Assembly (NCBI GenBank): GCA_022711405.1
Contig: JAKLFC010000003.1
Coordinates: 186,001 to 250,000 of the forward strand
Length of the DNA: 64,000 nt
Source: Bacteroidota bacterium
Lineage (GTDB): Bacteria; Bacteroidota; Bacteroidia; Bacteroidales; JAGONC01
Direction of reading: 5' to 3'
Shown here: piece by piece, positions 8,978-16,813 of the stretch
How positions within the stretch are numbered: the stretch's first letter is position 1
Layout: the number at the start of each line of letters is the position of its first letter
Position numbers and translations under genes: made by a program
The notes under the pieces: model-generated
Told to the model about the DNA's origin: nothing
Database searches by the model: none
The model's input: the letters and a program-made list of their open reading frames with translations, nothing else

Positions 8978-9469
8978 TTATTGCTCCCTGATCTTTCGGA
9001 TCAGGTGTGAAGTCGAATATCCGGGAAGAAAGCCGAGGATAACCACCTGGCCCCCGCTGGCAGTGACTATATCGTTACCGACGATCTCCTCCGCCGTGTA
9101 ATCGCCTCCCTTGACCAGGACGTCGGGCTGCACGGTCCGGATGAGCTCATAAGGCGTGTCTTCACCAAACAGGACGACGGCAGTGACAAACCGCAGGGAT
9201 GCCAGCACCTGTGCACGGGCAGTCTCGCTGTTCACAGGGCGGTTTTCTCCCTTGAGCCGTCGCACCGATTCATCGCTGTTCAGTCCGATGATCAGCACAT
9301 CCCCCAGATCGGCCGCCTTCGACAGGTATTCGATATGCCCCGGATGAAGGATATCAAAACAGCCGTTGGTGAAAACGATCTTTTCTCCGCGAAATCTCCA
9401 GATGGCCAGCATCCGGTTCAACGAGGGCAGATCAAGTATCCTCGACTGTATCTGATCGATCTTTTCCAT
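8978..9469 (-). CDS. rfaE2: D-glycero-beta-D-manno-heptose-1-phosphate adenylyltransferase
   Basis: This is the stand-alone second half of RfaE/HldE. It transfers AMP from ATP to heptose-1-phosphate to make ADP-heptose for lipopolysaccharide core. The nucleotidyltransferase signature TNGCFDILHPGH lies at residues ~34-45 with the HxGH motif, and a GENRPVN element lies near 74. At 163 aa it is typical for the separate form. Its 5' end overlaps the upstream flippase-like gene by 38 bases, which points to co-transcription. No heptose kinase (RfaE1) or epimerase gene is in the window. Confidence 0.93.
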   Translation of the reverse strand: MEKIDQIQSRILDLPSLNRMLAIWRFRGEKIVFTNGCFDILHPGHIEYLSKAADLGDVLIIGLNSDESVRRLKGENRPVNSETARAQVLASLRFVTAVVLFGEDTPYELIRTVQPDVLVKGGDYTAEEIVGNDIVTASGGQVVILGFLPGYSTSHLIRKIREQ

Positions 9470-10472
9470 GTGTGTTTTTGTTTACCAGCGGCAACAAAAT
9501 TAATGAAATTATGCCAGCAAGTATCAGCATAACGGTTTGTCCGGTCCACAACAACCACCCCATTGCATATCCTTTGGTTTCGGGTATGTGATAAAGCAGC
9601 AGTGTTTCGGCAACGATGGCAGGATAGATCCCAATGCCGCCCTGAACGATCATGACGCCGATGGTCGCAAAGACAAAGACGGCGAAACCGGCTGTCAGCG
9701 ACAATCCTTTTGTTTCGGGGAGGCAGTTGAACACCACGTAGGTCATGATGAAGTACAGGATCCAGATGACGATTGAATGGAAGATGAACCACCCTGGTTT
9801 TTTTATCCTGGCAAGGGATTTCAATCCTTCGAGGAATCCCTGTACCACCTCATTGATACGTTGAAAAAGCCGGGTCTGGTTGAATTGTTTGCGCAGATAA
9901 TAGAATATCGCCAACACCAGGATCAATCCTGCAGCAAGGATATAGAACAGGTAGCCCGTGCCGTCAATAGAGGTGAATTTGTCCCTGACAGGCGTGATGA
10001 TTTGTTGCGAAATATAATGGGAGACCTTGCCGAATTGCAGTACCAGGTTCAGAAGAAACAGCAATCCAAAGGTCAGGATATCGATAGCCCTTTCGGTGAC
10101 CACGGTGCCAAAACTTTTCTGGAAAGGTATCTTTTCATATTTGGCCAGGACACCGCAGCGGCTGACCTCCCCCAGGCGGGGCAGGGCCAGGTTGGCAAAA
10201 TAACCGATAAAGACCGCCAGGAAAACATTGATGAACCTTGGGTGGTAACCCATGGGCTCGATCAGCATTTTCCAGCGAATCGTCCGGCTGATATGGCTGA
10301 AAATGCCGATAAACATTGAAAGAAGGATCCACAGGTAATTGGCCTGACCGAGGGAATCCCAGATCTCCCTCTTTTCACCAGGAGTAAGATGACGTACGAA
10401 GAGCCAGATGAAAAAAATCCCCAGACCCAGGAAAAATATCAGTTTCCCGATCGTTGCAAGTGTCTTCTTCAA
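9432..10472 (-). CDS. Lysylphosphatidylglycerol synthase TM-type (YbhN/flippase-like) membrane protein
   Basis: This 346-aa polytopic inner-membrane protein has about eight hydrophobic segments. It carries family signatures such as RTIRWKMLIEPMG, AVFIGYFANLALPRLGEVSRC (residues ~85-110), and VTERAIDILTFGLLF. In well-studied members the domain translocates lipids (MprF flippase part, AglD, YbhN). The soluble synthase domain is absent here, so a flippase or polysaccharide-lipid role is inferred only. The start is TTG at 10472, 3 bases after the panD stop, and the gene overlaps rfaE2 by 38 bases. It therefore belongs to a panD-flippase-rfaE2-radA unit. Confidence 0.85.
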   Translation of the reverse strand: MKKTLATIGKLIFFLGLGIFFIWLFVRHLTPGEKREIWDSLGQANYLWILLSMFIGIFSHISRTIRWKMLIEPMGYHPRFINVFLAVFIGYFANLALPRLGEVSRCGVLAKYEKIPFQKSFGTVVTERAIDILTFGLLFLLNLVLQFGKVSHYISQQIITPVRDKFTSIDGTGYLFYILAAGLILVLAIFYYLRKQFNQTRLFQRINEVVQGFLEGLKSLARIKKPGWFIFHSIVIWILYFIMTYVVFNCLPETKGLSLTAGFAVFVFATIGVMIVQGGIGIYPAIVAETLLLYHIPETKGYAMGWLLWTGQTVMLILAGIISLILLPLVNKNTHGKDRSDTVEDT

Positions 10473-10475
10473 CGG

Positions 10476-10823
10476 TTATTTTAATTTATTATCCTTATCC
10501 GGAAACAGGATAATGGGGTGGTGATGCGTTGCCTCTTCAGGATCCATCAATGCAAAAGTGAGAATCAGGATCACATCCCCGATCTCCACTTTGCGCGCTG
10601 CGGCCCCGTTCATCACCACTTCCCCCGAACCGCGTCTTCCCTTGATCGCATAGGTAATGAACCGTTCACCATTATTGACATTAAAAATATGAACCTGCTC
10701 GTTCTCCAGGATATGAGCTGCCTCCAGCAGGTCCTCATCGATGGCCACGCTGCCCATGTAGTTCAGGTTGGAGTCGGTGATTGTCGCCCGGTGGATTTTG
10801 GATTTTAGAACGTGTATTTGCAT
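10476..10823 (-). CDS. panD: Aspartate 1-decarboxylase proenzyme
   Basis: PanD makes beta-alanine from aspartate for pantothenate. The Gly24-Ser25 self-cleavage site is present in YMGSVAID, where Ser becomes the pyruvoyl group. Conserved K9 and the GRRGSGEVVMNGAAAR segment (residues ~62-77) are also seen. I chose ATG 10823 (MQIHVLKSKIH), which gives 115 aa, close to the family length; the longer frame upstream runs into panC. A TACTTTTG box sits 8 bases before this ATG, just after the panC stop, so panD may be transcribed both from its own start and with panC. Confidence 0.96.
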   Translation of the reverse strand: MQIHVLKSKIHRATITDSNLNYMGSVAIDEDLLEAAHILENEQVHIFNVNNGERFITYAIKGRRGSGEVVMNGAAARKVEIGDVILILTFALMDPEEATHHHPIILFPDKDNKLK

Positions 10824-10831
10824 AGTGGCGG

Positions 10832-10839
10832 CAAAAGTA
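10832..10839 (-). promoter_or_regulatory. -7 box (TACTTTTG) 8 bases before panD
   Basis: The box lies between the panC stop and the panD ATG and predicts a very short or absent leader. Confidence 0.5.
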
Positions 10840-11682
10840 TTAAAAAAATTTAATATTATCGATGAGCCTGACCTTTCCCAGGTATGCTGCCACACAGCCG
10901 ATAACGGGACCGTTACCGTTCCATTTTTCAGCCGGAAGCAGGGTGTTTGCATCCACAAGCTCGAAATATTCCAGTGTAAAAGCGGGGAATTTTTGAAATT
11001 CCCTGTATACCCAATCCTTTACCTGCCTTATGCTGCGTGATCTTCTCAGACGGACCGCTTTCTCAAGGATCTGGTGAATGACCGGGGCAATGGCCCTTTC
11101 CTGCGGCGTAAGGCGTTTGTTCCTTGAACTCATGGCCAGCCCGTCGGTCTCCCTGATGGTCTCACAGGCAACGATCTTTATAGGTAGATGTAGCAGGCTG
11201 ACCATTCGCTGTATGATGGTCAGCTGCTGAAAATCCTTCTCTCCCAGAAAGGCCTGATGGGGTTCGATGATCTCAAAGAGTTTTTTCACCACAATGGCGA
11301 CTCCGTTGAAGTGCCCTGGACGGAACTTTCCTTCCATGACCTTGTCAAGATGTCCGAAATCGAATACGGTCGTATCCGGCACAGGATACATCTCTTCCAC
11401 CGTTGGGATGAATACCATATCACATCCGGCCTCCTTCAGCTTCCTGATGTCGGATTCCTCCTCCCTCGGGTATTTCATCAGATCTTCCGGATTATTGAAC
11501 TGGATGGGATTGACAAAGATGCTGGCAGCAACATAATCGGTTGATTCCTTTGCTGTGCGGATCAGGGTCAGGTGCCCTTCGTGCAGAGCTCCCATGGTGG
11601 GTACAAATCCGATGGTCTTTCCCCCTGAGCGGATGACGTTAAGGTGCTGTTTTGTTTCAGCGATGGTGCGGACAATGATCAT
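10840..11682 (-). CDS. panC: Pantothenate synthetase
   Basis: PanC joins pantoate and beta-alanine with ATP in the cytoplasm. Nucleotidyltransferase motifs are clear: PTMGALHEGHLTLI (residues ~28-41, HxGH), FVNPIQFNNPEDL near 57, and the pantoate/ATP-binding FLGEKDFQQL near 144. The KMSSRNKRL-type loop is present as AMSSRNKRL. The 280-aa length is normal. The start overlaps the 3' end of the thioredoxin-like gene by 4 bases (ATGA), and panD follows 16 bases later. panB, which supplies pantoate, is not nearby. Confidence 0.97.
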   Translation of the reverse strand: MIIVRTIAETKQHLNVIRSGGKTIGFVPTMGALHEGHLTLIRTAKESTDYVAASIFVNPIQFNNPEDLMKYPREEESDIRKLKEAGCDMVFIPTVEEMYPVPDTTVFDFGHLDKVMEGKFRPGHFNGVAIVVKKLFEIIEPHQAFLGEKDFQQLTIIQRMVSLLHLPIKIVACETIRETDGLAMSSRNKRLTPQERAIAPVIHQILEKAVRLRRSRSIRQVKDWVYREFQKFPAFTLEYFELVDANTLLPAEKWNGNGPVIGCVAAYLGKVRLIDNIKFF

Positions 11683-12194
11683 GGCATGGTGACGATTCGG
11701 AGGATATCCTTTTCAAGGGTTTCGGCTGGTGTTTCAACGATGCGGCCAGCCTCAGCACCTTCCCTGTAGAAAATGAATGTGGGGACCAGCTGGATATTCA
11801 GGGGCTGAATGTCGGTGAGAATGGTCTTCTTTTTTCTGTCGACGCAAATGATCGTCATCCGATCTTCAGGGAAATGTAGCTGATCCAGGATCTTAATGAA
11901 CCTCGGGACCTGTTCCTGGCTGTCACTGCACCATGAACCCATCACAACGGTCAGATGGTAATCATTCAGTTTTCCACCGATGAGCCGGATGATTTCTGCA
12001 TCGGCCGAATAGGTTGCATATTCCTGCTGGTAGAAAGCTCCGAACACCTGACCTGTCAGGCCAGCCCTGTTACTGGTGTCGATTAAAACCTCTGTATGAA
12101 GCGTCGTATCCGTTACCACCCTGTTCAGCTGCTGTCCTAAAAGGGGCTGAATCCACAGGCATCCGATCATCAGATAAAAAATTGTTTTTTTCAT
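11679..12194 (-). CDS. Exported thioredoxin-fold protein with a CSDS site
   Basis: The protein has a signal peptide (MKKTIFYLMIGCLWIQPLLGQ) and then a thioredoxin-like fold: TVVMGSWCSDSQEQVPRF, DRMTIICVDRKKK, and the cis-Pro strand LVPTFIFYREGAEAGRIVETP. The usual CxxC is replaced by CSDS, so only one active-site cysteine remains. A classical disulfide exchange is therefore unlikely; a monothiol or binding role is inferred. I prefer ATG 12194 (MKK) over 12206, four codons upstream, because it gives a cleaner signal peptide. A TACCTTTG box lies 23 bases upstream. The last codons overlap the panC start. Confidence 0.75.
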   Translation of the reverse strand: MKKTIFYLMIGCLWIQPLLGQQLNRVVTDTTLHTEVLIDTSNRAGLTGQVFGAFYQQEYATYSADAEIIRLIGGKLNDYHLTVVMGSWCSDSQEQVPRFIKILDQLHFPEDRMTIICVDRKKKTILTDIQPLNIQLVPTFIFYREGAEAGRIVETPAETLEKDILRIVTMP

Positions 12195-12217
12195 GGATGG
12201 TGTCATTAAATGGGGCT

Positions 12218-12225
12218 CAAAGGTA
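12218..12225 (-). promoter_or_regulatory. -7 box (TACCTTTG) of the thioredoxin-like/panC/panD operon
   Basis: The TAnnTTTG match lies 23 bases before ATG 12194. Confidence 0.5.
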
Positions 12226-12238
12226 TAAAAAACATCAA

Positions 12239-12264
12239 TAAAAAAGCACGCTTTTCAGCGTGCT
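12239..12264 (-). terminator. Intrinsic terminator of the triple-repeat protein gene
   Basis: A perfect 7-bp stem (AGCACGC/GCGTGCT, 12245-12251 and 12258-12264) with a 6-base loop is followed on the minus strand by TTTTTTAT. It lies 40 bases after the stop at 12306. Confidence 0.8.
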
Positions 12265-12305
12265 CCTTGTTGTACTAACCTAAAACTATGAGCAAAATGA
12301 CCCTC

Positions 12306-12818
12306 TTAGTTCAGTATATATTCATATACGGCATATGAGAGAGTTCCAAGAATGATGATGACCGGAATCAGGATTTCCAGGATGCTGACAACCGGTCTCC
12401 CAACAGTGACAAGGGGTTCAATGGCCACTTTTGTGACCGCCTGCCGGCTGGATTCATTCACCGGTGCTGCATTGAGGGCGATCTCATCGGTAGCAAAGGG
12501 AATATCATTAACATATTTCTCTTCTTTCAGCGTGAACACTTCAGCCATGGCTTTTTCATAACTCTCCTTTTCCTGTGCTGCCTGGGCGATGGCCTCTGTA
12601 TCAAATGGAATATCATCAATGTATGTTTCATCCTCCAGGGTGAATTGTGTCAGGTCAGATGAAGACTGCACAGATCCTGCAATTTCTTCCGTGTTGAACG
12701 GGATGTCATCGATGTAGGGCTCATCAGCGAGGGTGAACTTAGCCGGCTGGACGTCAGCATTTACTATGAATCCTGTCATGAACAGGGCAGCTAAAAAGAA
12801 GGTTTTCATCGTTTTCAT
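12306..12818 (-). CDS. Small secreted/membrane protein with three YIDDIPF repeats, unknown function
   Basis: This 170-aa protein has a signal peptide (residues 1-21), three near-identical 20-residue repeats at 28-47, 59-78 and 95-114, and one C-terminal membrane helix at about 143-165, leaving a tail of ~5 residues. Each repeat has the form F-T-L, two acidic-rich positions, Y-[IV]-[DN]-D-I-P-F, then T-[ED]-E-I-A. The spacers are Ser/Gln/Ala-rich. The repeats are strongly acidic, and the topology places them in the periplasm. I do not recognise a named family. The gene stands alone with its own terminator and a possible sigma-54 promoter. Binding of a partner or metal by the acidic repeats is speculation. 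Confidence 0.7.
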   Translation of the reverse strand: MKTMKTFFLAALFMTGFIVNADVQPAKFTLADEPYIDDIPFNTEEIAGSVQSSSDLTQFTLEDETYIDDIPFDTEAIAQAAQEKESYEKAMAEVFTLKEEKYVNDIPFATDEIALNAAPVNESSRQAVTKVAIEPLVTVGRPVVSILEILIPVIIILGTLSYAVYEYILN

Positions 12819-12865
12819 GGCAATCAGCTTTTATCAATTTTTTCAGCGAAACGTGATCTTTCTTT

Positions 12866-12882
12866 AGCCAATCGCATGCCAT
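12866..12882 (-). promoter_or_regulatory. Possible sigma-54 (-24/-12) promoter
   Basis: The minus strand reads TGGCATGCGATTGGC. The GG and GC pairs are exactly 12 bases apart, as in the consensus TGGCAC-N5-TTGC, with two mismatches. It lies 48 bases before the ATG of the triple-repeat protein. The gap 12819-13085 otherwise holds AT-rich sequence and short AAAAATC repeats at about 12993-13015. Confidence 0.3.
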
Positions 12883-13085
12883 AAATTATAAAATACTAAT
12901 ATTCAATAATTTATAAAAATAATTTATCATCATTTTTCGATCATTACTGTCCATTTTCCTACACCAATGTACACTAACGAACAGCAGTTCAAAAATCAAA
13001 AATCAAAAATCGAATATCGTTAATCAGATATCTGGTATCTGCACCCGGTTTTGTACTTTTACAGGTAATAAGCAGGAGTACAGGA

Positions 13086-14048
13086 GTGGAATCAAATCAC
13101 CATAGAGACCAGAAACAGCGTAATCTGCTGATTACTACTCTGTTGAATTTTATTATCTCAGCTATCGAGATTGCCGGGGGATTCCTTTCGGGCAGTCTGG
13201 CGCTGCTTTCCGATGCCCTTCATAATCTGAGCGATGCGTTTGCTGTGTTGATTGCCTATATTGCGGGGGTCATCAGCAACAAGCAGCCTGACCACAGGAT
13301 GACCTTTGGCTTTAAACGAGCCGAGATCCTGGCAGCACTTTTTAATGCGCTGATCCTGATAGCGGTCACCATTTACCTGTTTTATGCTGCATACCAGCGG
13401 CTCCGTGAACCAGCGCCCGTGACGGGATCGGTGATGTTCTTCACCGCTGTCATCGGATTGCTGGCCAACGTGGCAGCCGTTATCATCCTCAGGAAAGACG
13501 CGGGGAAGAACATGAACGTCAGGGCGGCTTACCTGCACCTGCTGGGAGATTCGTTATCTTCTGTTGCTGTGATTGCAGGCAGTATCCTTATTTATTTCTT
13601 TAAACTGTACTGGATTGACCCGGTTGTCACCATGATCGTGGGTGTTTACATTCTGAAGCATGCCTGGATGATCCTGCGGGAAGCCGTTGATATCCTTATG
13701 CAGTCAGGTCCGCGGGATATACGGCTTGCGGATCTTTGCCGTGAGCTGGAATCCATTCCTGCCATCGACAATGTTCATCATGTCCACCTATGGAACCTGA
13801 CGGATCAGCAGATCCATTTCGAGGGTCATGTGGATCTTGCAGAGAACCTGTCAGTGGAGCAGACCGGAGCCATCCGGAAACAAATGGAGCGCATCCTTTG
13901 GGAAAAGTTCAGGATTTCGCATCTGACGGTTCAGTTCGAATACAGGAGCTGTGATGATAAAAGAGTCGTGCATGTTGAAAGGAGAGAGGAGAAAGGAGAG
14001 AGGAGAAAGGAGAGAGGAGAGAGGAGAAATAAATTATATATGGAGTAA
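13086..14048 (+). CDS. Cation diffusion facilitator, zinc/cadmium-type exporter (CzcD/ZitB-like)
   Basis: This is an inner-membrane H+/metal antiporter that should expel Zn2+ and related ions. It has six membrane helices (about 15-200), with the metal site HxxxD-type motifs in LSDALHNLSDA (~44-54) and HLLGDSLSSVA (~152-162). A cytoplasmic ferredoxin-like domain follows (about 210-295), with HHVHLWNLT and HLTVQFE. The start is GTG at 13086 behind AGGAG. After the normal end of the fold the frame runs through a purine repeat, adding a charged tail (VERREEKGERRKERGERR). It is followed 31 bases later by a ZIP-family importer on the same strand. Confidence 0.92.
   Translation: MESNHHRDQKQRNLLITTLLNFIISAIEIAGGFLSGSLALLSDALHNLSDAFAVLIAYIAGVISNKQPDHRMTFGFKRAEILAALFNALILIAVTIYLFYAAYQRLREPAPVTGSVMFFTAVIGLLANVAAVIILRKDAGKNMNVRAAYLHLLGDSLSSVAVIAGSILIYFFKLYWIDPVVTMIVGVYILKHAWMILREAVDILMQSGPRDIRLADLCRELESIPAIDNVHHVHLWNLTDQQIHFEGHVDLAENLSVEQTGAIRKQMERILWEKFRISHLTVQFEYRSCDDKRVVHVERREEKGERRKERGERRNKLYME
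13978..14030 (+). repeat. 14-base purine tandem repeat inside the CDF 3' end
   Basis: GGAGAGAGGAGAAA occurs twice head to tail (13981-13994 and 13995-14008) and is followed by a shorter, degraded copy. The period is not a multiple of three, so copy-number change would alter the C-terminal frame. Confidence 0.85.
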
Positions 14049-14079
14049 TGGGATAAGGTGGATACATAAGAAAAAATAA

Positions 14080-14889
14080 ATGGAGAACAAAACACTGCTT
14101 TTTGCCTTTGGGCTGACACTTTTTGCCGGATTATCCACCGGCATCGGAAGTGCCTTGGCCTTTTTCACGAAGCGGACCAATACCAAATTCCTTTCCGGGG
14201 CACTGGGCTTTTCAGCGGGTGTGATGATCTATGTTTCGCTGGTGGAGATCTTTGCAAAAGCAAAAGATCAACTGGTCACTGACCTTGGTGCCAGGCCGGG
14301 ATACTGGGTGACGGTTTTGTCTTTTTTTGCCGGTATGCTCCTGATTGCGGTGATCGACAGGCTGATTCCCTCTTTTGAGAATCCTCATGAGCTGAGAAAG
14401 ATCGAAGATATCCGGCCGGGCATGCAGGATAAGAACCAGCGGCTGATGCGGATGGGTCTTTTCACGGCGCTGGCCATTGGCATCCACAACTTCCCGGAAG
14501 GCCTGGCCACCTTCATGGCTGCACTCACCAAACCCGAACTGGGGATAGCCATTGCCGTGGCGATCGCAATCCATAATATCCCCGAGGGAATTGCCGTTTC
14601 TGTTCCCATTTATTTTGCCACCGGTAACAAGCGGAAAGCTTTTATCCATTCTTTTCTTTCCGGCCTTTCGGAACCTGTCGGAGCCTTGGTCGGATACCTG
14701 ATCCTATTGCCTTTCCTTTCGCCGATGCTGTTCGGGATCCTGTTCGCCGGAGTTGCAGGCATCATGGTATTCATTTCCCTGGATGAACTGCTTCCTGCTG
14801 CGGAAGAGTACGGAGAGCATCATCTTTCCATTTACGGACTTGTGGCAGGAATGGCTGTTATGGCCGTCAGCCTGCTGTTGTTCGTGTGA
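14080..14889 (+). CDS. zupT: ZIP-family divalent metal transporter (ZupT)
   Basis: ZupT imports Zn2+ and other divalent metals across the inner membrane. About eight helices are visible, with paired metal-site motifs [10 protein letters not shown] (residues ~136-145) and [12 protein letters not shown] (~165-176), and the linked EPVGAL motif near 203. The 269-aa length matches ZupT. ATG 14080 is the first start and has no long leader. It lies right after a CDF exporter of the same orientation, so an importer and an exporter for similar ions are side by side. The shared transcript is inferred from the 31-base gap. Confidence 0.93.
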   Translation: MENKTLLFAFGLTLFAGLSTGIGSALAFFTKRTNTKFLSGALGFSAGVMIYVSLVEIFAKAKDQLVTDLGARPGYWVTVLSFFAGMLLIAVIDRLIPSFENPHELRKIEDIRPGMQDKNQRLMRMGLFTALAIGIHNFPEGLATFMAALTKPELGIAIAVAIAIHNIPEGIAVSVPIYFATGNKRKAFIHSFLSGLSEPVGALVGYLILLPFLSPMLFGILFAGVAGIMVFISLDELLPAAEEYGEHHLSIYGLVAGMAVMAVSLLLFV

Positions 14890-14925
14890 TGCGGATGAGT
14901 GGGGTCAAGAAATTGATATTCATGG

Positions 14926-15684
14926 TTATTTGTGCTCGGATAACCTTATATCGAGGTTCAGAAGCATGGAGACCATCCGCTGATAATGGCTTCCATTCCA
15001 GTAAACGCGGTGGCATTGTTCACACTGGTAAAATTCCTCATAATGGATCCGTGTTTTGGGTTTAAGAAAACCGATGATCTCCGTTTTATCCACTTGTTTT
15101 ATAATCCCGTTGCATTCCATACAGCGGTGAAAAGGTCTGATCTTTTTTGACAGGTCAAGGCGTTGGATCACTTCTCTGAGCTGTTCCATCGGCTTCTGTG
15201 ACCTGACCCAGTAGCCGTGCGTGACCTGGCTGTTCTTTAGCAGCTGTATGTCACGGGTGAGAACGATCCGTTTTTCCCTGGAAGCGATGGATATGATCTG
15301 ATCATCCTCCAGGAAGGTCTCGTACATGGTGTCGAATCCCAGAAGCCTCATATAGCGTGCTAATTTGCCCAAATGCACATCAAGGATCAGCCGGATCACC
15401 CTCAGCGGCCTGGGACGCAACAAGGTAACGGAAGAAATATCCAGGCTCTCGAAGACGGGGTAGACTGAGATCAGGTCCTGGTCTGCAGGTTTGAAGTCAA
15501 AACCGACCGGCCGGCCGCCGGCCAGAATAAGATCCACCTCCACGTGAGGCACCCCCAGCGATTCGATCATATCTTTTATCGTGGGATTGCCGGCGTAGGT
15601 ATGTAAAAACGTCTTTTTTTTCCTTTCCCTGGGCAGGAAGTCATTCAGTTCTTCATAGAAACGTATCCGGATGGTTTTGGACAT
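14926..15684 (-). CDS. Mut7-C RNase-domain protein with N-terminal ubiquitin-like domain
   Basis: Residues ~1-80 fit the ubiquitin/ThiS-like Mut7-C partner domain (IRIRFYEELNDFLPRERKK, ending SVYPVFESL). Residues ~95-245 fit the Mut7-C PIN-like RNase domain: FILDVHLGKLARYMRLLGFD is seen as LDVHLGKLARYMRLLGFDTMY, with ILTRDIQLL as VLTRDIQLLK and two zinc-like CxxC pairs (CMEC, CEQC). Such proteins are predicted RNases, but no cellular substrate is known. The 252-aa length is typical. It ends 37 bases from the convergent zupT, and the oxidoreductase gene lies 2 bases upstream. Confidence 0.88.
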   Translation of the reverse strand: MSKTIRIRFYEELNDFLPRERKKKTFLHTYAGNPTIKDMIESLGVPHVEVDLILAGGRPVGFDFKPADQDLISVYPVFESLDISSVTLLRPRPLRVIRLILDVHLGKLARYMRLLGFDTMYETFLEDDQIISIASREKRIVLTRDIQLLKNSQVTHGYWVRSQKPMEQLREVIQRLDLSKKIRPFHRCMECNGIIKQVDKTEIIGFLKPKTRIHYEEFYQCEQCHRVYWNGSHYQRMVSMLLNLDIRLSEHK

Positions 15685-15686
15685 GA

Positions 15687-16739
15687 TTACGGAATGAATA
15701 ATATCTTGCCCTTGGACATGTTGCCGACATATTGCAGCAGGCCCCTTACTACCTGGTCGTAGGTAAAAGTGGCCTGTATCCGTGTCGAAAGTTCGCCCCT
15801 GATCATGTTGTCCTGCAGCCGGGCGGAGATCTCCGCGAACCTTTCTGGCGTGGTCTGCTGGATCCAGTCGGCCAGGTTGAATCCACCCAGCGATTTGCCA
15901 TGGAAGATCACTTCCAGGATATCCAGGTTTGATGCCGGCAATCCTGACAGTCCGCCGTAAAGGATCACACGCGATCCATCAGGCATGGCATTAAGCAGGG
16001 TTCCCGTCATTTCACCTCCGATGGCATCAAAGGCAATGGTGGCTCCAAGCTGAGCCGATAATGCGGTCAGCCGGTCGGTAAAGTTCTCTCCCTTCTGGTT
16101 GAGGATGTACTGTTCACCCTGTTCTGCTAGGGCATTCACCTGTTGATCTGACCTTACAACATTGATCACCGGTATATCGTCAATGCCTGCCATCTTTCGC
16201 AGGAAAGTGCTGACCTGTCCTCCGGCAGCTGTTTGTACGACAGCCCGGTGTTTCCCGCTTATGGCCATTTCCATCAGGCCTGCAGCCGTAAAGGGATTGA
16301 CTGCCAGGCAGGCTGCCTGCGCAACGGGCAGATCCTCCCTGACCGGGATGCAATTCGCAGCGTTGACACAAAAATACTCCGCCCAGGTACCATCTCCTGA
16401 ATCCTGTGAGAAACAACTTACTCTTTTCCCCGACAGGCTCAGTGCAGCCAGGGTCTTTCCTGCAGCCACAACCGTCCCTGTCCCTTCAAAACCTGGAATT
16501 ACAGGCACAGAGCGGGCAACGATGTACATACCTCGTAGAAATGCGATATCGGACGGATTGCAGGGGGCGGCCTCCATTTTCACCAGCACTTCATCACCGG
16601 CCGGAAGCCTGACCTGTTTTTCCTGCACGGAGAGACTGCGCAGGACCCTGCCCAGGTTGCTGTTGTAATCCTGCAGCACGATCGCTCTCATGGTCTTTGG
16701 GATCTGTTTCGGATTCATGATGTATGGGTTTTCATGCAT
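15687..16739 (-). CDS. Zinc-binding/quinone-reductase-type alcohol dehydrogenase family protein
   Basis: This is an MDR-superfamily oxidoreductase. It has a GroES-like N-terminal half (MEAAPCNPSDIAFLRG, PVIPGFEGTGTVVAAG) and a Rossmann half with AVVQTAAGGQVSTFLRKMA (residues ~188-206) and AFDAIGGEMTG (~258). The catalytic zinc cysteine and histidine are not obvious, so it looks like a zinc-free NADPH quinone reductase or enoyl reductase type. The substrate is unknown. ATG 16739 is used, but MNPKQ at 16718 is also possible. It is co-directional with the Mut7-C gene (2-base gap) and divergent from the M28 peptidase. Confidence 0.85.
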   Translation of the reverse strand: MHENPYIMNPKQIPKTMRAIVLQDYNSNLGRVLRSLSVQEKQVRLPAGDEVLVKMEAAPCNPSDIAFLRGMYIVARSVPVIPGFEGTGTVVAAGKTLAALSLSGKRVSCFSQDSGDGTWAEYFCVNAANCIPVREDLPVAQAACLAVNPFTAAGLMEMAISGKHRAVVQTAAGGQVSTFLRKMAGIDDIPVINVVRSDQQVNALAEQGEQYILNQKGENFTDRLTALSAQLGATIAFDAIGGEMTGTLLNAMPDGSRVILYGGLSGLPASNLDILEVIFHGKSLGGFNLADWIQQTTPERFAEISARLQDNMIRGELSTRIQATFTYDQVVRGLLQYVGNMSKGKILFIP

Positions 16740-16799
16740 TCAAAGTTACTCTTTTCCCTCAAAGGGTTGAAAATGTGACAAACAAACCACAAAATCCAT

Positions 16800-16807
16800 T
16801 ACCTTTG
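16800..16807 (+). promoter_or_regulatory. -7 box (TACCTTTG) 6 bases before the M28 peptidase
   Basis: Only six bases separate the box from ATG 16814, which predicts a leaderless or nearly leaderless mRNA and argues against a longer upstream start. Confidence 0.6.
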
Positions 16808-16813
16808 CGCCCC

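Noticed and set aside
10824..10958. Upstream extension of panD by 45 codons
   Set aside because: It overlaps panC, is not conserved in PanD, and crosses the promoter box right before the real ATG.
12993..13015. AAAAATC tandem as a CRISPR or attachment site
   Set aside because: It has only three 7-base units without spacers, so it is low-complexity sequence.
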